The notes beneath the pieces were generated by a model. That model had not been told where the DNA came from. It did no database searches and saw only the letters and a list, made by a program, of their open reading frames with translations. Made by a program: the position numbers and the translations under genes. A stretch of DNA of 33,521 nt from Marinobacter sp. S6332. Lineage in GTDB: Bacteria; Pseudomonadota; Gammaproteobacteria; Pseudomonadales; Oleiphilaceae. The stretch lies in assembly GCF_023016045.1 (NCBI RefSeq), contig NZ_JALKAP010000017.1, positions 1-33,521 on the forward strand, given 5' to 3'. Numbering within the stretch: position 1 is the first letter of the stretch; every line of letters starts with the position of its first letter. Of the stretch, positions 17,601-25,652 are shown in pieces.

Positions 17601-18109
17601 CCCGGCATCAATAGCTCGGTGTAGTCGTCGATGCGCTCAAACAAGAACGGCATGGCACTATGCCAGTAGTTACAGGCGGCAACCACCAGCAGGCGATAAG
17701 CTTCACCTTGTGGATCTTGGCTGGGCGTTTTCCCATCCAGCAAAGCAAAAACTCGCTGCCGGGTCGCCTCCGCTACCATTTCTTCATCAATTTGCCCCAT
17801 CTTGGCGTCGGCCAGAATTTCAGGCTGAAACTGCCCATCTGCGGGTGAAACGATGCCAAGGCGGTTGTAGCGGTTCACGTCCATAAAGCGCAGAGCGCAG
17901 AATCGGTTGAACCAGATATAAGCCACCTGCTCGATGACTTGCGCCTTGCCCTGCTCGGCTACCGCATCTTCCAGTTTTTTAATAACTTGTGGGCGCTCCC
18001 GCCGGGCTGGGTTTTCTTCCGCCAGCACCAATTTAAGTTTGGCGGTGACCTGCTCGATCAGGCTGCGACGAGCAAACTGGGCGAATTTTTTGAGTTTTGC
18101 GGTTTCCAT
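14636..18109 (-). CDS. pglX: PglX, BREX site-specific adenine DNA methyltransferase
   Basis: PglX methylates adenine at a specific DNA site to mark host DNA and is the specificity subunit of BREX. The 1157-residue length is normal for type 1. Methyltransferase motif I (CDPACGSGHMLTYAFDLLY) is near residue 298 and the catalytic NPPY motif (VVVANPPYMGGTG) near residue 470. The central region (about 560-800), with NNRDHKWKELAHGGEFRRWY and the following unique stretch, is the likely target-recognition domain. The frame is intact, with no homopolymer tract suggesting phase variation. It is preceded by the largest intra-operon gap (92 bases), which contains a putative promoter. Confidence 0.96.
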   Translation of the reverse strand: METAKLKKFAQFARRSLIEQVTAKLKLVLAEENPARRERPQVIKKLEDAVAEQGKAQVIEQVAYIWFNRFCALRFMDVNRYNRLGIVSPADGQFQPEILADAKMGQIDEEMVAEATRQRVFALLDGKTPSQDPQGEAYRLLVVAACNYWHSAMPFLFERIDDYTELLMPGDLLSDNSILAYTREAMTPDACEDVEVIGWLYQFYISEKKDQVFEGLKKNTKISTENIPAATQLFTPHWIVRYLVENSLGRLWMLNRPNSGLVERMDYYIKPTPAADGSEQSEADFLRINKPEEIKICDPACGSGHMLTYAFDLLYAIYEEEGYEPADIPVMILTHNLYGIEIDERAGELAAFALTMKARAKQRRFFRNAVQPNICVLENVHFDEGELNEYMDMIGHDLFTKDLRETLNQFEQAKNFGSLIVPKLCDPADTLRMVEARDFAGDLLLEEVQERVLTVLRMAEVLSSKYHVVVANPPYMGGTGMNPILKKWLSINYPVSKWDLMTAFMERAGQLTRVHGTWGIINLPSWLFLNSFEKLRRVLLTRSSISSLLHLGRGIFGSDFGSVAFVVWNARSEASGVYRRLFKKHVEVRRPEEIEELFLAHDYGRHVANQSDFLRIHGAPIAYWLTPKMLSYLQSEDRLSSRFESGGRLKTHNDNKHLRFTWEVPNNNRDHKWKELAHGGEFRRWYGNRDRVVNWSNEARSEYAEHGGLHNKKYWNKQGVTCSKITSSTNSFRLKDECQEFSSLAPTIISNGVSDHSTKVALGLLNGKVSQRAIEVFNPTVTVNVGDILAIPQPLIDIQTAVIVEDLLKLSVADWDAYETSWDFTTLPLLSPDHRTDSLEHTYTNLRAHWQGMTDEMQRLEEENNCVFIDAYGLQNELTPEVPLEEITLTCNPAYRYGRKASVADREIRLRADTIAEFLSYSVGCMFGRYALEKPGLILANQGETIEDYLKQVPEPSFPADEDNVIPMLDGDWFSDDISERFREFLRITFGEEHYEENLRFVEQALGKDIRKYFLKDFYNDHVRRYKKRPIYWLFSSPKGSFNALIYMHRYRPDTVSVVLNDYLREFRTKLTSRRDHLEAVSISASASSGEKTKALKDIEKISKVIVELDDYERDVLYPLATKQVEIDLDDGVKVNYPKFGSALKKIAGIDSKGEGN

Positions 18110-18136
18110 TAATGCGTACCTTGGTGCTGACTCACT

Positions 18137-18201
18137 ATTATAGAAGGGCTTATTTGCGCTGGCGCATAAAAGAGCGCATATATATACGCCGAGCGCATAA
18201 A
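18137..18201 (-). promoter_or_regulatory. Putative internal promoter with three TATGCGC repeats upstream of pglX
   Basis: On the minus strand a perfect TATAAT lies at 18137-18142. At the expected -35 distance there is no TTGACA; instead the first of three TATGCGC repeats (18162-18168) sits there. The others are at 18174-18180 and 18193-18199. Two of them share the longer form TTTATGCGC and two share TATGCGCTC. A repeat replacing the -35 box is what an activator-dependent or repressed promoter would look like. The AlbA_2/winged-helix gene just upstream is an obvious candidate regulator, by inference only. Confidence 0.45.
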
Positions 18202-19875
18202 TTAACGCGCGCGCTCGTAAATAGCTCCTTTGCGTTCACCAACCTGCTTAATTAGGTCTTTTTTCCGTAACTTTGCTAAAAGCTTGTATGCCTGGTCTGG
18301 GCTGATATGACAAAGTTCAATCACATCCGCTCGCTTTATGCTGCCGTGGGTGTCGATAAAGTTCAGCACCATTTGTTCTTGCTGAATGGGATCAAAACCC
18401 GCCTGACGCACATAAGCCGCTTTTTGGCCGGCGCCCTGATAAACCTTTGCGCTCAGCGTATAGGTGCGACCCTTGCCAGTGCTGTGGGCTTCCACCATGC
18501 CGGCTTCTACCAGCTTCTCCAACGTGCCCCGAACCACGGCTTCTGGCTTTTGCACGGACTTGGCCAAATCCGTTGTTCTTAATCGCCGCTCGTTACGCAG
18601 CCGGGACAGAATTATCAAACTGTCGATGGGCATGGCTGCGCCGGTTTGTTCCTCACGTTGCACAATCATGCGCAGAAATTCCGCGTCTGCATCTGCTGCA
18701 CTCATTCGCACGGCGACGGTATAGGCGGATGACATGGAATAGTCTGGAGCGGTGCGTCCATAACGGAGCATGCCTTCAAAGATCCTGTCTATGCCCCGAC
18801 CAGTGCGTTCGGCCAGGCCGATGCGTTTGATGATGTCCGCCAACAAGGGGTTGCGAGAGCGGGGGTCGGCTACCAGCAGGTTGTCCAAATTGACGCCTTC
18901 CACAAAGCCGCCGGGGTTGCTGATGCTCAGGCCATCGTCATCTAGTCGAACGTGCACTGCCCCCAGAGCGCTGTAATCGCGATGTACAAGAGCGTTTACA
19001 AAAGCCTCCCGGAACGCTCGCCGATCAAAGTTGGGGATGGGCACGCGAAACAAACCAATTTGGATCTCTTCTTCTTCCACCCGGGCCCGGAACAGCAGTT
19101 CGACCTCCTCAAAGGTCTCCAGCAATGGCTTGCGGTAAAACTCATTGACTAGCACATCGGTACCACGCAGAACTTGAAAAGCCGCCTCATGGGACGGCAA
19201 GTGTTGCCGCAGTTGCCTTTCATTGCCGAGCAAAAGCAAACCAGCCACTGTTGGATGACGCCTGCCGCTTATCGTCACAGTCAGCCCCAGAGCTCCATCC
19301 AGCTCTTCATCCGCCAGCGGCAGCAGGCTTTGATCACCGCCGTATTTCTTGATGGCATTGCGGATGCGAATGCGCTGAATTGGATCCAGGTCTTCAACCG
19401 CCAGGTTTTCCAGCGGCAACGCAGAAGGGTCGGTAACACCAATGCTGGATTGGCGCTGAACAAATTCGTGGGGATAGAACGGCACTGCCTCCGGGCTGCC
19501 GTCCATTTTAAGGCGGCGCCTCTGTAGCAAACCGTCTGAAGTGGACACCAGCTGTCGGGACTTGGGTACACGAATTCTGGCAATTACCTGCCCTTCCAGC
19601 TCGATGAGCTCAACACGCACAGCCATCGATGGAATGGTTTTGTTAGCAATCAACGCGGGCAGCCCGGTCACGTTTCGGTGGTTAACATGCAGGCCGGTGA
19701 TCGAACAGTCATCCTCTACACCCAGGAACAAGTCGCCCCCTTCCGTGTTTGCAAGGGCCACGACTGCTGCGATCAGGTCCCGATCGGGCAGGCTTCTTTC
19801 GTCGCTCTTAAACTCGACGGTCAGATTTTCACCGCGGCGAATCAGCTCAAGAACATCCTGTTCTGTATCGTTCAT
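18202..19875 (-). CDS. AlbA_2 (Schlafen-like) ATP-binding protein with winged-helix C-terminus
   Basis: This 557-residue protein starts with an AlbA_2 domain (LTVEFKSDERSLPDRDLIAA, then VVALANTEGGDLFLGVEDD). A GHKL-type region follows near residues 290-360 (FREAFVNALVHRDYSALGAV, LSISNPGGFVEGVN, GLAERTGRGIDRIF). Two winged-helix stretches end the protein (LRTTDLAKSVQKPEAVVRGT and KRADVIELCHISPDQAYKLL). The family is usually called a putative transcriptional regulator or ATP-dependent helicase-like protein, and its biochemistry is poorly known. Here it sits between brxC and pglX, 39 bases after brxC, and no BrxR (WYL) gene precedes brxA, so it may be the local regulator. Confidence 0.9.
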   Translation of the reverse strand: MNDTEQDVLELIRRGENLTVEFKSDERSLPDRDLIAAVVALANTEGGDLFLGVEDDCSITGLHVNHRNVTGLPALIANKTIPSMAVRVELIELEGQVIARIRVPKSRQLVSTSDGLLQRRRLKMDGSPEAVPFYPHEFVQRQSSIGVTDPSALPLENLAVEDLDPIQRIRIRNAIKKYGGDQSLLPLADEELDGALGLTVTISGRRHPTVAGLLLLGNERQLRQHLPSHEAAFQVLRGTDVLVNEFYRKPLLETFEEVELLFRARVEEEEIQIGLFRVPIPNFDRRAFREAFVNALVHRDYSALGAVHVRLDDDGLSISNPGGFVEGVNLDNLLVADPRSRNPLLADIIKRIGLAERTGRGIDRIFEGMLRYGRTAPDYSMSSAYTVAVRMSAADADAEFLRMIVQREEQTGAAMPIDSLIILSRLRNERRLRTTDLAKSVQKPEAVVRGTLEKLVEAGMVEAHSTGKGRTYTLSAKVYQGAGQKAAYVRQAGFDPIQQEQMVLNFIDTHGSIKRADVIELCHISPDQAYKLLAKLRKKDLIKQVGERKGAIYERAR

Positions 19876-19881
19876 AGCTAC

Positions 19882-19926
19882 CCCTTAGATTTGCACACTC
19901 TGGATCTGCATGTTCTAAATCTGCAC
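19882..19926 (-). repeat. Three tandem 15-base imperfect repeats at the end of brxC
   Basis: On the minus strand three successive 15-base units begin GTGCAGATTTAG, ATGCAGATCCAG and GTGCAAATCTAA. The first holds the last codons and stop of brxC (V-Q-I-stop); the next two repeat the same codon pattern, so the frame past the stop would read NMQIQSVQI and then stop again. This looks like a local duplication that has extended the gap before the AlbA_2 gene. Confidence 0.8.
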
Positions 19927-22900
19927 CTTTCGACCTTGCTGAATTTCTTGCAGTAAGGCTTCACGCAGGGACGCTAAGTAACGGTCTACATCGCTTTCAT
20001 CGGCCAGCCAGGCTTTGTTGTAGGTAACGTGCAGGTTGCGCGAATGAACGTACTCGGCAGCCGGTTCCTTGATCTTGTGTGGCTTATCGCCACCCTCTGA
20101 CTTAGGGGGTTGTTCCGGTTCTTGGGAAGGCGCGGTTTTTTGGTTGGACAGGTCTACCATTCTCGCTAAAACTTTCTGATAGCCCTCTTCTTCAAAAAAG
20201 CGCAGACGGTCGTTGATAACGGCGATAATCTGTTGCCCGCCAATGTGCTCGCTCAGATCCTGAAAAGGCTTATTCAGCTCTGCCCGACGAGGCTCTGGAA
20301 GCGCTTGGTATTCATCCATGCTCTGCATTCGTTCTTGCATGGTGCTCAGGGATGTGGACGCTCTGGAACGAGTTTGGCTAACCTTTTCATCAATGCGCTC
20401 TTTCAGGTTATCCAGCTGTCCTTTCAGCTGCTGGATGCGGCCGCCTTTGTAGCACTTCGGATCATTGAGAATTGAACGAATTTGCTCTATCTCATCTCCG
20501 GGCACATAGATAAAATTGGGTTCCTGTGTTTGCAGCAGTGACCGCGCCTGATTGTAGATGTCTTTCTGTGACCCACTCATAAATTTTCGAATGGGGTCGA
20601 TGACGTCCTCTTTCAGGTCTAAGAGCTGGTCTTCTTGCTTGCCTAATTCAGTCAGGTGCCAAGTGTAAGGCTTGCCAGCAACATCTTTCAGCGATTCCAA
20701 CGCAGGCTTTAAAGCACTGAGGAACGGGTACTGGCCAGCCTGGGCTGCCAGTGGGTTGAGCTGGTGGAACATTTCTTGAAAGGCCTCGCCAGCCTCTTTC
20801 CCTAATGCTTTGGCTTCACTGCTTGCAGGTGGGCTGTCAAAAAAGTCTTCATAAAAGGCTTTAAGGGCACGTACTTGGGACGCGGTAAACTCTATCTGTG
20901 GTTCCAGTACGAGGTTATTGTGCCCGTGGGTATTGCGAAACGCGCGTTCGAGTTCGGCGTCGTCCAGGATGTTACCGTCGAGACGAACCTCGACTTTTCC
21001 GCGTGCACACAGGTTCGCCAAGGTGCAGAGAATGGCGGCGTAGTACCAGCCATATGGCTTGCGCTCGAATTTTTCCAGCAGGCCTTTCAAGGTAGTGCGA
21101 ACACCGCCACGATTGTTGCTCTGAATAAAGGCCAGCACTTCCTGTTCGGACTCCGCCAATGCGGTCGTATCATTACCAAACAAACCGTCTTCTGCCCGCT
21201 TCAAGCAGTTGCTTATATCGTTTTCCGAGTAGGAGACACCTCGTAGCATGCGGAGGTTGGGGTACGCACGGGCAATCAGCTCATGAAAACCCCGAATGAT
21301 GCGAGTTTGAGGATCTTCGTTGGCTACTTCTACATCCGCACCACCGATCAGGAGTTTGGACTTGCTGAGGAGCGCCTGAACCTGCTGGCGTATCCGGGCT
21401 TCACGTTCACGATTCTGGAAGCCTTTATCGTTCAGAATCCGTTTAACAGACTCTTGTTGAGTCACCGAGATGTTTTGTTTGATGTATTTCTCTGTGCGCT
21501 TGAGCATTAACAGGTCACGCACCAAACGTTCATCAGAAGGCATCAGAACGAAGAGTTCATCGGCCTTATAAGTGGATGCGGTACGCAGCATTTGCTCGTT
21601 GTCGGTATGCTCGTGAAATGGGCTGACAACATTAATGCCCAGTTCGTATTCGCGCCCATGCAGCCGGTCATCCAGCTTGCGAGAATAGGCATAGTCCTGC
21701 CCTTGGTTCTGGGAGGGGCCTGCATCGTAGCGGATCTTACGCTGCTTGATGACGTAGTCGAAGATGATCTTCTCAAGTTCATCTGCTACGTCGGATGACT
21801 CGACTTCCACGTTCTTGATTTCCTGTTCGACGTCTTTCTCTTCGTCGGTCAGGTACTCATACTGGTCACCGTTGCGCTGTATGTAGGTTTGTTGCTCAAG
21901 CAGGCTCAGAGCCTCTTCAATTTTCTTCCGAAGCGCCGGCAGATCCTGATCGAAGGCGTCCAGCATCAGCACACAGAGGTTGCGAACCGTTGGCTTAAAC
22001 TCTTTGACGTATTTCACCAGAAACAAAGCTTTCAGCAATCGAATCGCGAACGGTCCGTCCAGATGGTTTTCGGCCTGGATGATCGCACGCTGTATTTGCG
22101 ACTTCAGTGCAGACCGGATGCCTTCGAACATCAGATCAAAAGTTGCTAACTGGCCTACCTGGTGATCGCCAATGTGGATGGCGACTTGCTGAAACACACC
22201 CAACATGGAGCGTTCACCAACGGAGCTGTGTTTGCCTTCAAACGCACTATGCTGCGACAAATTTTGAATTGCCGACTGAAAGAGTGCGAATTGATACGGA
22301 ATAAACGGATAGCTGTTGACGAAGTGATCCCGATCGCGGAAGTTACGGTAAGTAGCTGAACCATCCGCAAAGTCGAAAAGGGTTTTGAAGTTATTGGATT
22401 GCGCATGATAGACGTCTGATAGCTGATTGACGCCCTCTTCTGTTTTAGTCAGCAAACGCTTCTGAATGACTTCGGCCACGTCTGCACTCGACAACTTCAT
22501 GCGGTTGTTAAAACGCGCCTGAATTTTGGAGAAGTCGTTGCCCTGCTGCTTGCCCAGTTCACCGACGACGTTTTTCATTTCTTCCTGAGCCGTAACAACG
22601 ATCCAAGCACGCCCCCGGCACTTGGTGGCCAGGCTCTCCGCAATGGTCTGCAAGTTGGTCATCAGCTTGATGTTGTCGGCGATATACTGACCTACCTCGT
22701 CCACGAAGAAGTTCAGCCGAAATTCTTTGTGCCCGCCCTCGGCCGCTTGCTTCTCGATATACTCGTTTACGTTATCCGCAAAATCTTCAATCGAGACCCG
22801 GTAATCGCTCCGGTATTTATCGAGGATACCCATTGCCGACTGTTGGTCGGCTCCGGTGACTGCAGCGTAGGCTTTGGCAATGTTTGGCCCTTCCAAAAGC

Positions 22901-23484
22901 GCTTGTTCACGGCCTTTCTGCCAGGATCGCCCAGCCACATTTTCATACTCGGCTTTGAATCGCTGGTACAAATCGCGGCTATCCAGATCACGTTCGAACT
23001 GGGCGATGTGGCCTTGTTTGCCATAGTAACCGCACATTTCATCAAAGACTTTGACGAACACGGCCAGCAACGCGTCGATTTGGGTTTTGCTAATGACATC
23101 GGCTTTCTGATCGATATTGAACAAAATACTCTTTGAGGGAATAGAGACAGCCCTCTTCAAGCCAGCCTGAAGAATCGTGTTTTCGGCGCACTTTGGAAGG
23201 AAGCGATCTAGGGTTGAAGCGCCATCCATCTCACGGTTTTCAAGCAACAGTGCCAGCATTTTAAGCAAATGCGACTTACCCGAGCCAAAGAAGCCGGAAA
23301 CCCAAACACCGTTTGCACCTTCGTAGTTATTGTAAGCATCCAAAAAATCTTCAAGGCGCTTTTCAACTTCGTTCGTCAGAACGTATTCGTCAATTTCGAG
23401 GCGGAGACTGGCCTCATCGTCGGCTTTGATAACACCTTCGATCGGGCGGTCAACCGGTTTTAGAAAGATGTTCTTCAATGTCAT
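19915..23484 (-). CDS. brxC: BrxC, large BREX P-loop ATPase
   Basis: BrxC (PglY-like, DUF499-type) is the large ATPase of type 1 BREX. The 1189-residue product has the usual length. Walker A is at residues 64-71 (WVSGFFGSGKSHLLKMLALL) and Walker B near residue 261 (LNFFVDEVGQYIADN). The middle has long helical segments, including coiled-coil-like stretches near the C-terminus (KGQLDNLKERIDEKVSQTRS). The start ATG at 23484 has a good AAAGGAAAG site. It lies 41 bases after brxB. The last residues are QQGRKVQI and the stop is inside a 15-base triplication. Confidence 0.96.
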   Translation of the reverse strand: MTLKNIFLKPVDRPIEGVIKADDEASLRLEIDEYVLTNEVEKRLEDFLDAYNNYEGANGVWVSGFFGSGKSHLLKMLALLLENREMDGASTLDRFLPKCAENTILQAGLKRAVSIPSKSILFNIDQKADVISKTQIDALLAVFVKVFDEMCGYYGKQGHIAQFERDLDSRDLYQRFKAEYENVAGRSWQKGREQALLEGPNIAKAYAAVTGADQQSAMGILDKYRSDYRVSIEDFADNVNEYIEKQAAEGGHKEFRLNFFVDEVGQYIADNIKLMTNLQTIAESLATKCRGRAWIVVTAQEEMKNVVGELGKQQGNDFSKIQARFNNRMKLSSADVAEVIQKRLLTKTEEGVNQLSDVYHAQSNNFKTLFDFADGSATYRNFRDRDHFVNSYPFIPYQFALFQSAIQNLSQHSAFEGKHSSVGERSMLGVFQQVAIHIGDHQVGQLATFDLMFEGIRSALKSQIQRAIIQAENHLDGPFAIRLLKALFLVKYVKEFKPTVRNLCVLMLDAFDQDLPALRKKIEEALSLLEQQTYIQRNGDQYEYLTDEEKDVEQEIKNVEVESSDVADELEKIIFDYVIKQRKIRYDAGPSQNQGQDYAYSRKLDDRLHGREYELGINVVSPFHEHTDNEQMLRTASTYKADELFVLMPSDERLVRDLLMLKRTEKYIKQNISVTQQESVKRILNDKGFQNREREARIRQQVQALLSKSKLLIGGADVEVANEDPQTRIIRGFHELIARAYPNLRMLRGVSYSENDISNCLKRAEDGLFGNDTTALAESEQEVLAFIQSNNRGGVRTTLKGLLEKFERKPYGWYYAAILCTLANLCARGKVEVRLDGNILDDAELERAFRNTHGHNNLVLEPQIEFTASQVRALKAFYEDFFDSPPASSEAKALGKEAGEAFQEMFHQLNPLAAQAGQYPFLSALKPALESLKDVAGKPYTWHLTELGKQEDQLLDLKEDVIDPIRKFMSGSQKDIYNQARSLLQTQEPNFIYVPGDEIEQIRSILNDPKCYKGGRIQQLKGQLDNLKERIDEKVSQTRSRASTSLSTMQERMQSMDEYQALPEPRRAELNKPFQDLSEHIGGQQIIAVINDRLRFFEEEGYQKVLARMVDLSNQKTAPSQEPEQPPKSEGGDKPHKIKEPAAEYVHSRNLHVTYNKAWLADESDVDRYLASLREALLQEIQQGRKVQI

Positions 23485-23525
23485 TGTGCTTTCCTTTGTA
23501 AAGGCGCCTCGATTTTTACGTCCGC

Positions 23526-24137
23526 TCAGGCTTCGTAATGATAGATATTGAACGCGCGGTAATACTTGTCGTCGTGAAGCTTTCCAAACAAATCTAGCGA
23601 GGCTCCCGTTTCGAGCGAATGGGTATAGGACCCTGGGAAAAACATTACTGTTGGTTTCTCTTTCGCCGTGCTTTGTAAGTTATTGAGCACGTTATGAGAA
23701 CGGATATAAGGAAAGACCTCTCCTACGCCAGAGAGAAACAGCACGTCGAGCTCAGCAGTTTGTAGCTTCGCCGCAATGGCCGGCACAAGATGCGTCTCTG
23801 GGTCCAAAACACCCTGAAGCAGCTCCTTGAGCTGATCTTTTGAAACCGTCGGTTCGAGCTCAACAACCTGGCTCCATACGTCTCGTTCTTTCAGAAGCTC
23901 AACAGAGAGATCGTATAGATTGATGCTGAGAATCTTGATCCCTGTCTGCTCCAGACGATTGATCAACTGGCTTTGCAAGCGCTCCATTTCGACCGCTTCT
24001 TCGGCTCTATAAGGGCAGATAAAAAATGGCACTTCGTTGCCGAGCCCTTGTTTATTTAGAAATCGCTGTCCAGAAATAACGCTATGAAGGTGCTGAAACC
24101 GATCCTGCATCGGCATTCTGGCAATGTCTTTGCTCAC
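23526..24137 (-). CDS. brxB: BrxB, DUF1788 BREX protein
   Basis: This 203-residue protein matches the DUF1788 family: RFQHLHSVISGQRFLNKQGL, then VPFFICPYRAEEAVEMERLQ, LDVLFLSGVGEVFPYIRSHN and the closing PTVMFFPGSYTHSLETGASL with LYDLS earlier. BrxB is a core BREX protein thought to support complex formation with PglZ and BrxC. The start is a GTG at 24137 that overlaps the TGA of brxA (GTGA), so the two are coupled. Confidence 0.95.
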   Translation of the reverse strand: MSKDIARMPMQDRFQHLHSVISGQRFLNKQGLGNEVPFFICPYRAEEAVEMERLQSQLINRLEQTGIKILSINLYDLSVELLKERDVWSQVVELEPTVSKDQLKELLQGVLDPETHLVPAIAAKLQTAELDVLFLSGVGEVFPYIRSHNVLNNLQSTAKEKPTVMFFPGSYTHSLETGASLDLFGKLHDDKYYRAFNIYHYEA

Positions 24138-24751
24138 AGTGACATCCCTTTGATATCAGATTCAAAAACGGGAAAGTAAAGAAATTCGTCAGGATTGTTC
24201 TCACGAATAAGCCCTACCAACTTGGGGCTGAGAATGACTGTATTGATCGTTTTCCCTTTGGTCACAAGCTCGGCCTCCCGGAGCATCCTGAAAGTCACCT
24301 GGCGCAGCTTGTCCCTTGTAGATGGGCTAGCTTGATCGAGCTCATCGTGCCATTCTGATTTTTTGTTGAAAAAAGCATCAAAATCTTCATAGGTTAGATC
24401 GATTTTCATCGACAGGAAACGCTCCCTTACAACCTCCACTGCAAAATCGGCGACGAACCGGTAAAGCCTGCAAATAGCTAACCACAGAATGTGTGCTTGA
24501 TCCTGATGACCGCTAACAATAAGAAAATCCAGTTCTGCCTTGTTGAGTGTCTTTAACCGATCAATAATTTCGCGGCATACGACCTTGGCGGTACGCTCTG
24601 TTCTGGCCTGAAGCGCATTACGCTGCAGAGTCTCTGAGCGAGTGACTTCCCAGTCGCCCAACTCCCGGTAGAGCTCTGCCAGTTGCACGGATTCGTGATG
24701 GTGTAGGCTGCCAGAGGTGAAAGAGATTCGATAACGGTCGTTGCTTGCCAT
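24134..24751 (-). CDS. brxA: BrxA, DUF1819 BREX protein
   Basis: This 205-residue protein is of the DUF1819 family. It shows YRISFTSGSLHHHESVQLAE at the N-terminus, TERTAKVVCREIIDRLKTLN with LDFLIVSGHQDQAHILWLAI in the middle, and a C-terminal winged-helix-like region (RDKLRQVTFRMLREAELVTK). BrxA is a small DNA-binding core BREX protein. It is the first gene of the operon, and the putative promoter lies directly upstream. No WYL-type regulator (BrxR) precedes it. Confidence 0.95.
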   Translation of the reverse strand: MASNDRYRISFTSGSLHHHESVQLAELYRELGDWEVTRSETLQRNALQARTERTAKVVCREIIDRLKTLNKAELDFLIVSGHQDQAHILWLAICRLYRFVADFAVEVVRERFLSMKIDLTYEDFDAFFNKKSEWHDELDQASPSTRDKLRQVTFRMLREAELVTKGKTINTVILSPKLVGLIRENNPDEFLYFPVFESDIKGMSL

Positions 24752-24766
24752 TCAGTTTGGGCACTT

Positions 24767-24794
24767 TTCTAGGTTAAACGCGGTAACCCATCAA
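24767..24794 (-). promoter_or_regulatory. Putative BREX operon promoter with a palindrome in the spacer
   Basis: On the minus strand TTGATG (24789-24794) and TAGAAA (24767-24772) are separated by 16 bases and lie just upstream of brxA. The spacer (24773-24788) is framed by GGTTA and TAACC, a 5-base inverted repeat exactly filling it, which is a typical operator position. Both boxes are imperfect and the call is tentative. Confidence 0.35.
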
Positions 24795-25273
24795 CTTAAC
24801 TCTACGCGCACCCAGACTCAAATAATTCATCGCTTTTGTAAGCGTTATTCTGATAGCCAGGCACCTGAAATCCATTGATTATTCTCTGGATGCAAGTTCA
24901 TAAGGTCTTAGCTTTTTTGAGGAGGTTTTGCATCAGGAGAGAGTCAAGATCCAGCATGTGCGTATTCGGTCGATTTACGACTGCTTTATCAGGGGAATCG
25001 CTGAGCTCACCAGGAGCTTAGCGGAAAACCCGGAAATCTCGTTTGCCAATCCACTTACCAGCTAGGTTAGAAGGTAGGCTGCTTCCTTTTTTTGATGGGC
25101 TCAATACTGCTTGATCTAACGAAAGATTCCAAGTTTCAAGATTATGATCTATGGCTATCAATGGCTCCACAGTTTTTCTCAGTATGCCCAGCTCTCACGG
25201 CTCTGAATTTGGACGAATTTCAGATTCCGCTAAACTGAACCAACATTGGAATCAGCTTTGGTGAGACACAGCT
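24795..25273. other. Gap of about 480 bases between brxA and the next plus-strand gene
   Basis: Nothing here is a convincing gene. A plus-strand frame from TTG at 24928 to a stop at 25065 would encode 45 residues with a protein-like sequence (HQERVKIQHVRIRSIYDCFI, then RGIAELTRSLAENPEI). A GAGGAGG lies at 24919-24925 but too close to that TTG. It could be the end of a lost gene. The brxR regulator often found at this position is absent. Confidence 0.35.
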
Positions 25274-25642
25274 ATGATTATTTTTTTGGTATTAATAGGT
25301 GGTGCGGTTGGAGTTTTTTTTGGGCCGATTGGCCTGATTGCCGGCGCCATTTTGGGAGCAATGTTTGCACATTCAATTTTTGATGAAAGCTACGAACCAC
25401 AGGGTTTTGATGATAACCCGGATCATAGCTTCACGCTGTTCGATCCCGACTCGCCTAGACTGCAAGGAGATGATCTCGCTATCAATCCCACGACCGGGCT
25501 TCCGATGTTAGGTGGAGATATTGGTGGGATTGATGTCGGCGGCAATCCTTATGGATTTGATATATCCAATGATACGTCGCCATTTGATGAATCAATTTTT
25601 ATAGACACCGGCTTCTCAGATGATCCGCACAGCTTTCTTTAA
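25274..25642 (+). CDS. Small glycine-zipper membrane protein with a GLPM..GG..DVGGNPYG tail
   Basis: The 122-residue product has one N-terminal hydrophobic, glycine-rich span (IGGAVGVFFGPIGLIAGAIL), then a long acidic soluble tail. The tail contains NPTTGLPMLGGDIGGIDVGG followed by NPYGFD, a sequence type I recall from small bacterial proteins of unknown role. A GGTGAG ribosome site precedes the ATG. It is divergent from brxA and is followed by the AGTGTAC array. Function unknown. Confidence 0.7.
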   Translation: MIIFLVLIGGAVGVFFGPIGLIAGAILGAMFAHSIFDESYEPQGFDDNPDHSFTLFDPDSPRLQGDDLAINPTTGLPMLGGDIGGIDVGGNPYGFDISNDTSPFDESIFIDTGFSDDPHSFL

Positions 25643-25652
25643 GCTGCAGTTC

